NCBI GenBank assembly: GCA_965214475.1
Contig: OZ243953.1
Span: forward strand, 1,922,001 to 1,986,000
Direction of reading: 5' to 3'
DNA length: 64,000 bases
Origin: SIRX01 sp965214475
GTDB lineage: Bacteria; Actinomycetota; Rubrobacteria; Rubrobacterales; Rubrobacteraceae
Part shown: piece by piece, positions 1-8,694 of the stretch
How positions within the stretch are numbered: the first letter of the stretch is position 1
Layout: each line of letters begins with the position of its first letter
Translations under genes and position numbers: made by a program
The notes under the pieces: generated by a model
Databases searched by the model: none
What the model saw: only the letters and a program-made list of their open reading frames with translations
What the model was told of the DNA's origin: nothing

Positions 1-61
1 CCCACAAAGAACAATGCCCACAACACTTCGGCCATTCGCGCCTCCTTCTGCCCACTTGGGC

Positions 62-123
62 TATAATCGTCCTAACAATTTAGGACAGCTATTACTGTCA
101 TAGTGTCATAGGACGATAGGACG
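62..123 (+). promoter_or_regulatory. Promoter and candidate operator of the GntR gene
   Basis: A perfect TATAAT lies at 62-67. Immediately after it is the inverted repeat GTCCTAA-caat-TTAGGAC (69-86), and then a tandem ATAGGACG at 108-115 and 116-123 just before the GTG start. I see no good -35 element. A palindrome overlapping the expected transcription start, next to a regulator gene, suggests autoregulation. That is inference. Confidence 0.55.
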
Positions 124-127
124 ACAA

Positions 128-1072
128 GTGGATCTAAAGCTAAGCCCGTTGAACACGAAGAGCCCCGTACCGGTTCACGTACAGTTAGAGGAGCAGTTGA
201 AGCATCTGGTTTTGAGCGGTGAGCTTGGTGTGGGCGAGAAGTTGCCGAGTATCCGGGCATTGGCGGGGTTTTTGCGGATAAACCGCAACACGGTGGCGCG
301 GGTGATGACGGAGCTGGAGCGTGAGGGGTATGTAGAGACTCGCCGGGGGAGTGGGGTGTTCGTGATCGAGCCTTCGGTGAGCACGGAGGATATAAAGCGC
401 CAGAGGCTGTTGGAGAGGGTTGTGGATCAGGCGCTAGACGAAGGCGTGTCGGTCGAAGATCTCGGCCGCGAGCTTCTGGCCCGGTCTGGGGCGTTCTCGT
501 CGGAAAAGACGCGGGTAGCCCTGATCGAGTGCAACAGGCCGCAGGTCGAGCAGTTCTCGGCCGAGTTGGAGGAGCATCTTCCGGTTGCGGTGGAAGGTGT
601 TCTGGTCGAAGAGCTGGAAGAGAAGGTAGCGGAGAAAGCAGAACTCCCCTGGCAACTGGTAGTGACCACCTTCTTCCACGTTCAGGAGGTAGAAGCACTG
701 CTAGAGTCGAGTGGAATAGAGACTGTAGCGTTGCTGGAGGAGGCGACCGTAGAGACTTTGAAGACTTTAGCGGCGCTACCGGATGGCACTTCTGTTGGGG
801 TAGTAGGAAACTCCCGGTCGTGTACCGAGAACTTGCTGAGGTCTCTGAAAGGGGCTAGCCTGGATCGTCTGAAGACCCTTGCGGTCTATGATTATCGAGA
901 TACCGAAGAAGTCCTGGCGATGATCGAGAAGGTGAAAGTCGTAGTCTCCGGTAGCGTGTCGGCCCGGCATATCGCGGAACTAGCACCCTCGGAGGAACTA
1001 GAACTCATAATAGACCACCGCACACTCGATAAGGGCGGTATGGAGATGCTAGGCCGGATGCTCCGCTCCTAG
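128..1072 (+). CDS. GntR-family transcriptional regulator
   Basis: A 314-residue regulator that starts with GTG. Residues about 10-80 form a typical GntR winged helix: the segment with KLPSIRALA, then RINRNTVARVMTELEREGYV and the wing RRGSGVFV. The remaining 230 residues do not look like the UTRA, FCD or aminotransferase-type effector domains. They contain alternating beta/alpha stretches such as LVVTTFFHV, TSVGVVGNS and VKVVVSGSV, which could be a Rossmann-like or periplasmic-binding-like fold, but I do not recognise the family. The gene converges on the MFS gene, so it is not in the glucan operon, but it is the only regulator next to that block. A role in controlling glucan/trehalose genes is possible and unproven. 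An inverted repeat at its own promoter suggests self-control. Confidence 0.85.
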   Translation: MDLKLSPLNTKSPVPVHVQLEEQLKHLVLSGELGVGEKLPSIRALAGFLRINRNTVARVMTELEREGYVETRRGSGVFVIEPSVSTEDIKRQRLLERVVDQALDEGVSVEDLGRELLARSGAFSSEKTRVALIECNRPQVEQFSAELEEHLPVAVEGVLVEELEEKVAEKAELPWQLVVTTFFHVQEVEALLESSGIETVALLEEATVETLKTLAALPDGTSVGVVGNSRSCTENLLRSLKGASLDRLKTLAVYDYRDTEEVLAMIEKVKVVVSGSVSARHIAELAPSEELELIIDHRTLDKGGMEMLGRMLRS

Positions 1073-1095
1073 CCCCCCGTCGGGTTCTGGAAAGC

Positions 1096-2268
1096 TTATC
1101 CTTTGCCAGTTCTGACGGCCCCGGCGAAAAAGATCACAGCCGCACTCAGGGCGACCACGATGTAGAGGGCTCCTCCGAGACCGAACACTTCGGCCACGAA
1201 GCCTATGGCGGGCGGCCCGATCAGGAAGCCTGTATATCCGGCGGTGGAGACGGCGGCGAGCGCGGGTCCGGGCGCCATACCTTTTGTGCGCCCCGCCGCG
1301 CTGAGGGCTGCGGGGAAAACTATAGAGAAGCCTATCCCTGCGCAGGCGAAACCAACGAGCGCCACGATGGGCTGTGCAACGGCCAGCGCCACACCGAGAC
1401 CGACGGCCGCTATTCCTCCGCACAGCCGCACCAACCGGGCTGGTCCGAAGTGCGCTATTAGACCGTCACCGAAGAGTCTTCCGAAAGCCATCGTTAGCGA
1501 GAACGCCGCGTATCCGGCGGCGGCAAAGCCCGGTCCGGTTTCCAGAGGGCCGCTCAGGTAGACGGCGCTCCAGTCAGACATCGTACCCTCACCGAGCAAG
1601 ACACAGAAAGATATGACTCCGAGACCGAGCAAGGCCCGCGTGGGCCGGGCAAAGGCAGGAGCGCCGTTTTCCGCGGCGTCGGCGCTGTCCGGCAGTAGTA
1701 GCCGGTAAGCCACTACGGCGGCGATGGCGCAGAGTATGGCTACCACCGAGAAGTGCGGCAGGGGCTGGACTTCAGCCGATGCCGCCAGCCCGCCCAGAAC
1801 CGCGCCGGCGAGGCCGCCAAAGCTGAAGGCGGCGTGGAAGGAGGACATGATCGGGCGCCCGTACCACTTCTCGACCGCTACGGCCTGGGAGTTCATAGAA
1901 ACATCCAACGAGCCGTTGGCGGCTCCAACTACGGCTACGGCTGGCACGAGCCAGAACAGGCTGGGGGCCAGCGCCGGCAGAACAATCGAGAAGGAGAGCA
2001 GCAGCGCCGTGGCACCGACCACGCGCCGGCTGCCGATCCGGGAGACCAGTGCCCCGGTGAGCGGCATGGAGACCAGCGCCCCAACGGCCGCCGCCAGCAG
2101 CGCCAGGCCTAGCAGACCCTCGCTCAAGCCGAGTTCCTGCTGGATCGCCGGTATCCTCACGAACCAGCTCCCAAGCGCGAGGCCGTTGATGGAGAACACC
2201 CCGAGCACCGCCATCCGGGCGGCTAACGGCGAGTTGGGCTGTGTATCCGGAGAAATTCCGACGCTCAA
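1096..2268 (-). CDS. MFS transporter, fucose permease/YbjJ-like
   Basis: A 390-residue integral membrane protein with about 12 hydrophobic segments in two six-helix halves. It resembles the fucose permease/YbjJ branch of the major facilitator superfamily, with FVRIPAIQQELGLSEGLLG after the first helix and SRIGSRRVVG as the conserved loop between helices 2 and 3. The start is a TTG 9 nt after the stop of the upstream alpha-glucosidase, so it is probably the last gene of the glucan/trehalose operon. An internal ATG at codon 19 is an alternative start, because the Shine-Dalgarno for TTG is weak (GAGAGG about 13 nt away). The substrate cannot be read from the sequence. A sugar is suggested only by the neighbours. 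Confidence 0.8.
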   Translation of the reverse strand: MSVGISPDTQPNSPLAARMAVLGVFSINGLALGSWFVRIPAIQQELGLSEGLLGLALLAAAVGALVSMPLTGALVSRIGSRRVVGATALLLSFSIVLPALAPSLFWLVPAVAVVGAANGSLDVSMNSQAVAVEKWYGRPIMSSFHAAFSFGGLAGAVLGGLAASAEVQPLPHFSVVAILCAIAAVVAYRLLLPDSADAAENGAPAFARPTRALLGLGVISFCVLLGEGTMSDWSAVYLSGPLETGPGFAAAGYAAFSLTMAFGRLFGDGLIAHFGPARLVRLCGGIAAVGLGVALAVAQPIVALVGFACAGIGFSIVFPAALSAAGRTKGMAPGPALAAVSTAGYTGFLIGPPAIGFVAEVFGLGGALYIVVALSAAVIFFAGAVRTGKG

Positions 2269-2277
2269 GAGGACTTT

Positions 2278-3882
2278 TTAGCCTCTCTCATCTTCTAGCA
2301 GTCCCATTACACCCTCGTAAGGTTGCAGCTCGAAACGGGACAAGTGGAGCGCATCCTCCCGGTTCAGGTGGGTTGAGCAGAGCGGCTTACATTCGTCTTC
2401 CGGCAACACAAGTTCCACCAGCTCTGTTTGAGCGCCGAAGTTGAGCGCCACGACTACTTTCTGGCCTTCGTGCTCGCGCAAGTAAGCAAACACCGCGCTG
2501 TTTCCGGTTTCTATGGGGCGGTAAGAACCTTTGTGCAGAGCTGGCAGCTCTCTCCGGAATTCGAGCAGCCGCCGGAAAAAGGCCAGCATCGAGCCAGAAT
2601 CTTCGCTCTGTACCGCGACATTCACTTCCGCCGAGTCTTCGGCTATTGGAAGCCAGGGGTCTCCGTCGGTAAACCCGGCGTTCGGAATTTTATCCCACTG
2701 CATCGGGGTCCGGGCGGGGTCGCGGGAATGTTCGGCCTGATCCTTACCCCGCGGGTCTACGATTCGATGCGCCGGCACCTCGACGTCTTGCATCCCGATC
2801 TCATCTCCGTAGTAGACGGTAGGGGTTCCTCGCAGCGTGAGCAGCAGCATTTGGGCCAGCCGGGCACGCTCGGGGCCTATGCGGCTCGCGACCCTGGAAT
2901 TGTCGTGGTTGCTGAGGACCCAGTTGGGCCAGCCACCTTCGGGCAGCGCTCTCTCGTACTCGTCTGCCGAGCGCCGAACGGAGTCAGCGTTCCAATCCTC
3001 CAGCAGTATGAGTTGGAAGTTAAACGGCAGATGAACACCGTCCAGATCCTCGCCGTAGTAGGACATCAGGCGCTCCAGGGGCAGGTAGATCTCCCCGATC
3101 AGGACCCGATCTCCGCAGGAATCCGCCAGTTCCCGCATTTCACGTGCGATCTCGTGTACCTCGAACTGGTCTTCGGAGTAAGTCCTACTCTGCCGCTCCC
3201 AGGGCGGGTCGCCCGGCTTCCAATCCGGATTCACCGGGTTGTCCCGAAGCTTCTCGTCTTTTATCGCGATCCAGAGCACGTCTATGCGGAAGCCATCCAC
3301 ACCCCTCTCGTACCAGAAGCGCATCGCGTCGTATATAGCCTCCCGTACTTCGGGATTGCGCCAGTTTAGGTCCGGCTGCTTCGGCTCGAAAGAGTGCAGG
3401 TAATATTGCCCAGTCGCTTCGTCCCAGGTCCAGGCCGGTCCCACGAAGTGACTAACCCAGTTGTTGGGGTATCCTCCGTCCGGCGCCGCATCGGCCCAGA
3501 TGTACCAGTCTCGCTTCGGGTTGTCTCGGGAAGAGCGTGATTCCTCGAACCATGGATGTTCGTCCGAGGTGTGGTTGGGAACGAAGTCCAGGATCACCTT
3601 CAGGCTTCTCCGATGCGCCTCTTCTACCAGCTCGTCGAAGTCTTCGAGCGTGCCGAACAAAGGGTGTACGTCGGTGTAGTTCGAGACGTCGTAGCCAAAG
3701 TCGGCCATTGGGGACGGGTAGATCGGGGATAGCCAGACGGCGTCTATTCCCAGCCATTCGAGATAGTCGAGTTTGGAGATTACGCCTTGAAGGTCTCCGG
3801 TTCCGTTGCCTTGCGAGTCTGCGAAACTGCGCGGGTAGATCTGGTAGACGATCCCGGTTTGCCACCACTTTTTGTCATCCAT
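2278..3882 (-). CDS. GH13 alpha-glucosidase (oligo-1,6-glucosidase type)
   Basis: A cytoplasmic glycoside hydrolase of family 13 acting on short alpha-glucosides such as maltose, isomaltose or trehalose-derived sugars. The N-terminus WWQTGIVYQIYPRSFADS is typical of alpha-glucosidases. Region I reads DFVPNHTSDEHPWF, region II GFRIDVLWIA (nucleophile Asp), region III LIGEIYLP (acid/base Glu) and region IV LSNHDNSR (transition-state Asp). The length of 534 residues fits the family. An upstream ATG at 3906 keeps the frame, but GGAGAAG lies 5 nt before the ATG at 3882, so I place the start there. About 175 nt separate it from treY. It would supply glucose from oligosaccharides released by the debranching and branching enzymes upstream. 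Substrate preference cannot be settled by reading. Confidence 0.88.
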   Translation of the reverse strand: MDDKKWWQTGIVYQIYPRSFADSQGNGTGDLQGVISKLDYLEWLGIDAVWLSPIYPSPMADFGYDVSNYTDVHPLFGTLEDFDELVEEAHRRSLKVILDFVPNHTSDEHPWFEESRSSRDNPKRDWYIWADAAPDGGYPNNWVSHFVGPAWTWDEATGQYYLHSFEPKQPDLNWRNPEVREAIYDAMRFWYERGVDGFRIDVLWIAIKDEKLRDNPVNPDWKPGDPPWERQSRTYSEDQFEVHEIAREMRELADSCGDRVLIGEIYLPLERLMSYYGEDLDGVHLPFNFQLILLEDWNADSVRRSADEYERALPEGGWPNWVLSNHDNSRVASRIGPERARLAQMLLLTLRGTPTVYYGDEIGMQDVEVPAHRIVDPRGKDQAEHSRDPARTPMQWDKIPNAGFTDGDPWLPIAEDSAEVNVAVQSEDSGSMLAFFRRLLEFRRELPALHKGSYRPIETGNSAVFAYLREHEGQKVVVALNFGAQTELVELVLPEDECKPLCSTHLNREDALHLSRFELQPYEGVMGLLEDERG

Positions 3883-3918
3883 TTCTTCTCCGTTCTTCTG
3901 CCCCATGAGGGGACGAAC

Positions 3919-4057
3919 TTACGATCTACTGAGGAGCGGCAACCCACTTGCTATCTCGTCGAGCTCGTTTTCGGGTTGGTCGCTGGATGGTACCAGCATC
4001 ACGGTGCCAGTCCCGGCTTCACCCAGCCTGTCTATCTCCGTCGCGCATTCATCCGGG
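3919..4057 (-). other. treY-alpha-glucosidase gap with a readable frame lacking a start
   Basis: The gap between treY and the alpha-glucosidase carries a minus-strand frame that reads sensibly (for example RLGEAGTGTVMLVPSSDQ and LDEIASGLPLLSRS) to a TAA at 3919-3921. It is in the +1 frame relative to the treY end and has no ATG, GTG or TTG in a useful position near its beginning. It may be an old C-terminal extension of TreY cut off by a frameshift, or a remnant of another gene. No promoter is obvious. Confidence 0.25.
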
Positions 4058-6907
4058 TCAACCCGTGTTACTACCGGTCACGAGCAGTGCCACCGGAAAG
4101 CTGCCCAACATCTCCCCTACGGATAGAAATTTCCCGCCGTTGTGTTCCTCAAGTTTCAACGGTGCGCCGCCTAGAGTATTCCGATACTGCGTCGTCGGGA
4201 GCCCGGAGATGTTGACCTTGGTTTCCTCCCAGAGATCTGGCTCAGCCAGCAGCATGTTGGAAGCTACTGGCAGGTTTGCGTAGAAACGAGGCGCTACGGT
4301 GATCGTCGCTTCCTCACCGAGTTTTCGCGCAAAGGCGACTATGTGACCCGCCCTCTCGCCGGATACCTCCAGCGGCACGTATTCACCTTTCTCGAAAAGC
4401 TCCGGATTCTCCTGGCGCAGTTCGAGTGCCCGAAGCGTCAAGTGTAGTTTCGGACGGCCATCCTGCCAGGCGTCGAGCGAAGTTTGAATGCCATCCTCCC
4501 CGAGTTCTTCCAGCCCCGCCAGCAGCTTCTTGCGCAGACCGTAGTCTACGGGGCGGCGGTTGTCCGGGTCTACGAGGCTGAAATCCCAGAGTTCGTTGCC
4601 CTGGTAGATGTCGGGAACGCCTGGGATGGTCAGCTTGATCAGGGTCTGCGATAGGCTGTTCAATGCGCCGAAAAGAGAAATCTTCCGGGCAAAGGGAACG
4701 AACTCGTCCAGAAATAGGTTGGTCTCGGACGGCGTGAGCAACGCCTCCAAGAAATCCGCTACGGCCGCCTCGTACTCCTCGTTTACGTTTACCCAGGAAG
4801 TGTGGACCTGCGCCTCGCGCAGGGCCTTCTCCACGTACGTTTTCATCCGCCCACTAAATTCAGCCAGCCCCTCATCGTCCAGATCTTCGAGCGGCCACGC
4901 GCCGACGAGCGTCTGGTAGATCAGGTACTCGTCGTTGCGGCTCGGGGCTTCGCTCTCGTCCACTTCCCGGCGGCGCGAGCGGTTGAGCTGTGCCCAGCGC
5001 TCCAACCTCTCGGCCCACTCATCCGGTATCTCCGACAAGACATCTATGCGCGTCCGCACGTCCTCGCTGCGCTTGGTGTCGTGGGTGGAGGTGGAGAGCA
5101 TGGAGAGCGGCCAACGCTTTGCCCGCTCGGCGGTCAGGTGATGGAAAGCCGAGACGGATACACCGAAATGGTCGGGCTCGCCGCCGACCTCGTTCAGTGA
5201 AACGAGCCGGTTGTAGATGTAGAGCGCGGTGTCTTCCATGCCCTTTGCCATCACCGGCCCGGTGTACTGCTGAAACTTCATCACGAACGCGAGGACCATC
5301 TCCTGGTACTCATCCGGTCCTTCCACGTTCAAGAGCAGCACGTCGTGGAGGAAGTCGTAGGCGCTCGTGTCTGCGGCGGTGCTCCGCTTTTTGGCCTGCC
5401 TCACCGCCCAATCCACGTAGCGCCAGTCTTGCTCAGAGAAATCTTCCAAAGTTACGTAGGTGCGATAGACTGGGAATGCGGCCACGATCTCCGTCAGGGC
5501 GTCTCGGAGTATGTTTATGGTGAAATCGAAAGTGCGCCGACCGTACTCGGAGATGCGCAACAGCCTCCGGCTCAGGACGTTCAACTCGCTGGCGAGCTCG
5601 CTACGCATAACGGCCTTCTTGCAGTCGTAGAGAAGGTCCTCGAAATCTACCGTCCAGCCCAGGAAGTCCTGGTAAACCTGCTCCATCCCGGCTGCTCCCG
5701 ACTGATCTACGAAAAGTCCGTTTACCAGGTTGGCGAACTCATACCCTATAGTACCAGCAACCGGCCAATCCCCCGGCAGACCTTCGTAGGACGCGAGTAT
5801 CTTCTCCACGAGAACGTAGAGTGGCTCTTCTTCTGAAACCCCGAGCGCCTCTCCGGCCCTTTCCTGGAGTTTTTGGAAGTATCCGGCGGGGTCGTAGAGT
5901 CCGTCGGGGTGGTCGAGGCGCAGGCCGTCTACTTTGCCGTCGCGGATCAAGCTCAAGACCAGCCGATGCGTCTCTTCGAAAACTTCGTCTTCCTCCACCC
6001 GGATGCCGGCCAGGTCATTGACGGAGAAGAACCTACGGTAGTTGATCTCATCGCTCGCCACCCGCCAGTACACGAGCCGATATGCCTGCTCTTCGAGAAT
6101 TCGATGCAGCACCTCGAAACTCTCGGGCTCGCCGGCTTCGCCATCTATACGCCGGATACACTCGTCTATGGAACGGGCTATCTCAGGAGACTCGCCATAC
6201 AATCGGGCTAGCCGGCTCTTGTGTATTGTGGCGTCCCGAGTCCTTTCTGCGAGCCGTTCCTCATCGGCCTCTTCCTGATCCGGCAAGTTGCCGAAAGCGG
6301 TAATGAGGCTCTCCAACTCCAGCGCAAGCTCGTTTTCGGAGATATTGGACAGGTGCTCTAGTACCATTGGGTAGGTTTTGGGGTCCAGCGGGCAACGGTG
6401 CTCGTAGTAGTTGACGGAGAGCGCGCCTGTCTCCGCCTCGAACTCCAGTTTCAACTCTCCATCTTCCAAAACTGCGCAGTAGTGGTCTCCGAGTACCGGC
6501 AACAACACCTTTCCCCGCAGCGCGCCCTCCTCTGTCGGATACCAGTCTATGTCAAAGAAACGGGCGTAGGGCGAAGCGGGACCGTTCTCCAACACGTCGA
6601 GCCACCACTCGTTGTCGCTGCCGACACCCATGTGGTTCGGCACCCAGTCCAGAAGCTGTCCCATGCCGTGTTCGTGCAGCGTTTCGACGAGCCGGTCGTA
6701 GTCTTCGGGGATGCCGATCTCCGGGTTCAGGGTATTATAGTCTATGATGTCATAGCCGTGGGTGCTGCTGGGGCGGGCTTTCATGTACGGTGAGGCGTAG
6801 AGGTCACTGATACCAAGCTGCGAGAGGTAAGGCACCAGTTCCGTCGCGTCTTCGAAGGTGAAGTCTTTGTTGAACTGGAGCCGGTAGGTCGCGCGAGGAA
6901 TTCTCAA
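4058..6907 (-). CDS. treY: Malto-oligosyltrehalose synthase TreY
   Basis: Converts the reducing-end alpha-1,4 linkage of maltodextrins into alpha,alpha-1,1, making maltooligosyl trehalose, the substrate of TreZ. The N-terminus IPRATYRLQFNKDFTF followed by YASPYMKARPSSTHGYD is diagnostic of the GH13_26 family. The catalytic set is visible: DWVPNHMGVGSDNEWW, VDGLRLDHPDGLYDP (nucleophile Asp), LVEKILASYEGLP (Glu) and TSTHDTKRSEDVRTRI (Asp). The length of about 949 residues is in the family range. The frame stays open to an ATG at 6928, but AGAGGAAA sits 7 nt before the TTG at 6905-6907, and this TTG overlaps the treZ stop as TTGA, so I prefer it. The overlap implies translational coupling to treZ. 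Confidence 0.95.
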   Translation of the reverse strand: MRIPRATYRLQFNKDFTFEDATELVPYLSQLGISDLYASPYMKARPSSTHGYDIIDYNTLNPEIGIPEDYDRLVETLHEHGMGQLLDWVPNHMGVGSDNEWWLDVLENGPASPYARFFDIDWYPTEEGALRGKVLLPVLGDHYCAVLEDGELKLEFEAETGALSVNYYEHRCPLDPKTYPMVLEHLSNISENELALELESLITAFGNLPDQEEADEERLAERTRDATIHKSRLARLYGESPEIARSIDECIRRIDGEAGEPESFEVLHRILEEQAYRLVYWRVASDEINYRRFFSVNDLAGIRVEEDEVFEETHRLVLSLIRDGKVDGLRLDHPDGLYDPAGYFQKLQERAGEALGVSEEEPLYVLVEKILASYEGLPGDWPVAGTIGYEFANLVNGLFVDQSGAAGMEQVYQDFLGWTVDFEDLLYDCKKAVMRSELASELNVLSRRLLRISEYGRRTFDFTINILRDALTEIVAAFPVYRTYVTLEDFSEQDWRYVDWAVRQAKKRSTAADTSAYDFLHDVLLLNVEGPDEYQEMVLAFVMKFQQYTGPVMAKGMEDTALYIYNRLVSLNEVGGEPDHFGVSVSAFHHLTAERAKRWPLSMLSTSTHDTKRSEDVRTRIDVLSEIPDEWAERLERWAQLNRSRRREVDESEAPSRNDEYLIYQTLVGAWPLEDLDDEGLAEFSGRMKTYVEKALREAQVHTSWVNVNEEYEAAVADFLEALLTPSETNLFLDEFVPFARKISLFGALNSLSQTLIKLTIPGVPDIYQGNELWDFSLVDPDNRRPVDYGLRKKLLAGLEELGEDGIQTSLDAWQDGRPKLHLTLRALELRQENPELFEKGEYVPLEVSGERAGHIVAFARKLGEEATITVAPRFYANLPVASNMLLAEPDLWEETKVNISGLPTTQYRNTLGGAPLKLEEHNGGKFLSVGEMLGSFPVALLVTGSNTG

Positions 6908-8694
6908 TCGGTTTCCTCTAAATACCATGCTACTGACCGAGCAGAGAGCGTACCCTCTTCTATCGCATTCTCCGTAGCGTAGAGAAGGCTCGGAGGGTTT
7001 TCGAAACCACCCAATGATTCGTCGCCCAGGTTAGCGAGCAGCGTCAAGATCGAGCCGTCGCCCATAGTCCATCGTACCCGCAAGCCACTTTCTCCTACGA
7101 GCTGGTATGCAGCTTCGCTACAGAGCATACCTTTGAGACGAGGAACTATCTGCTCTTGGCGGAGGCTTATTAAGTTTCGGTAGAAATCCAGCCAACCATG
7201 GTGTTCTTTCGCACTATCCCAGTCTAGTACAGATCTCCTGAAAGTATCTCGCTCGCTCGGATCCGGTATTCGTTCGCGAGTCTCTGGATCAGAGAATTCG
7301 GGGAAGCTGGCGAACTCTTCCCGACGTCCCTCTGTAACGAGCGGCGCCAGGTCGTCCTCGAAGTCGCAGAAGAACAGGAACGGCTCGTCCGCCACCCACT
7401 CCTCGCCCATGAATAGCATTGGGATCTGAGGCGAGAGCAGATATATGGCCGCAGCGGCGCGCACCGCCTCGGACGAAGCGAGAGCAGTGATCCTCTCCCC
7501 AAAGGCCCTGTTCCCAACTTGGTCGTGATTCTGTAGAAACGAAACAAACAAGGTAGGCGGCAAATCGCCACTGGACTCTCCCCGCGCTTCACCCTCCCGA
7601 TACTGCGACGGTTCGCCCTGATAAGCAAACCCCTCCGCGAGGCAACGACCCAAGAGCTTCATCGGCTCATCGGCGTATCCACCATAATATCCGCTCTTCT
7701 CACCTGTCAATACAACGTGGAGAGCATTGTGGAAGTCGTCGTTCCACTGGGCTCTGTAGAAGCCGGCGCGCATGTAGTGCGCCGCGTTCGCCTCATTCTC
7801 CAGTACGAGATGTACGTGCCGCTCCTGCCCAGGACCGTCTTGCACCCGTTCCGAAAGCTCCTTCAGGAAATGCTTCTCGGATTCGTCCACGATAGCGTGG
7901 ACGGCGTCGAGGCGCAGGCCGTCTATGTTGTACTCCTCGATCCAGTACAAAGCGTTGTGGATGAAATACTCCCTGACCCAATGACTCTCATCGCCGTCGA
8001 AGTTTATGGCAGCGCCCCACGGCGTTTCGTGCCGTTCGGTGAAGAACTGCGGCGCGTAGGCGTTCAGGCAGTTTCCCTCCGGCCCGAAGTGGTTGTAGAC
8101 CACGTCGAGGAAGACCATCAAACCCTTCTCGTGGGCGGTCTGCACCAGGTCCTTCAGCTCATCCGGCGTGCCGTAGGAGCTATCCGGGGCGTAGGGCAAC
8201 ACGCCGTCATAGCCCCAGTTGCGCCCGCCGGGGAAGTCCGAGAGCGGCATGAGCTCTATCGCCGTGACGCCGAGCTCTACCAGGTGGTCCAACTTACTCT
8301 TTACTGCAGCGAAAGTCCCCTCCGGGGTGAAGCTCCCGACGTGCAACTCATAGAGGATGGTCTCCTCCCAGAGACGCCCCTTCCAATCCTGGTCCTGCCA
8401 CTCAAACGACGTGGTATCCACGACCTGACTCGGGCCGTGGACGTCTTCGGGTTGGTAGCGGGAAGCCGGGTCCGGGACTCCTTGCTCTTCATCTACCAGG
8501 TAACGGTAGCGGGTACCGGGTTCAGCCCGCACCGTTGCGCTGAATACGCTTTCCTGTCCTCTTTCCATGGGAGTTGGGTCGCTGTGCTCCAACTCCAAGC
8601 GCACCCGCTCCGCAGCGGGCGCCCAGAGGGTGAAGCGCGTCTGGCCGTCGCCCAGATACTCCGCCCCGAGGGGCAATAGATGGTGCCGCCTCAC
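6904..8694 (-). CDS. treZ: Malto-oligosyltrehalose trehalohydrolase TreZ
   Basis: Hydrolyses maltooligosyl trehalose to release free trehalose, completing the TreY-TreZ route. The protein has 596 residues. The N-terminal CBM48-like beta domain (residues 1-95, with RFTLWAPAAERVRLEL) is followed by the GH13_10 barrel with LDVVYNHFGPEGNCLN, IDGLRLDAVHAIVD (nucleophile Asp), LVLENEAN (Glu) and LQNHDQVGNR (Asp). The start is a GTG that overlaps the glgX stop (GTGA) and the end overlaps the treY start (TTGA), so glgX-treZ-treY is one tightly coupled unit. This is the same order as the treX-treZ-treY operons known in Arthrobacter and Sulfolobus. Confidence 0.95.
   Translation of the reverse strand: MRRHHLLPLGAEYLGDGQTRFTLWAPAAERVRLELEHSDPTPMERGQESVFSATVRAEPGTRYRYLVDEEQGVPDPASRYQPEDVHGPSQVVDTTSFEWQDQDWKGRLWEETILYELHVGSFTPEGTFAAVKSKLDHLVELGVTAIELMPLSDFPGGRNWGYDGVLPYAPDSSYGTPDELKDLVQTAHEKGLMVFLDVVYNHFGPEGNCLNAYAPQFFTERHETPWGAAINFDGDESHWVREYFIHNALYWIEEYNIDGLRLDAVHAIVDESEKHFLKELSERVQDGPGQERHVHLVLENEANAAHYMRAGFYRAQWNDDFHNALHVVLTGEKSGYYGGYADEPMKLLGRCLAEGFAYQGEPSQYREGEARGESSGDLPPTLFVSFLQNHDQVGNRAFGERITALASSEAVRAAAAIYLLSPQIPMLFMGEEWVADEPFLFFCDFEDDLAPLVTEGRREEFASFPEFSDPETRERIPDPSERDTFRRSVLDWDSAKEHHGWLDFYRNLISLRQEQIVPRLKGMLCSEAAYQLVGESGLRVRWTMGDGSILTLLANLGDESLGGFENPPSLLYATENAIEEGTLSARSVAWYLEETD

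Noticed and set aside
72..698. A 208-codon minus-strand frame at the left end
   Set aside because: It runs opposite the GntR gene and its translation is proline/serine-rich without family character.
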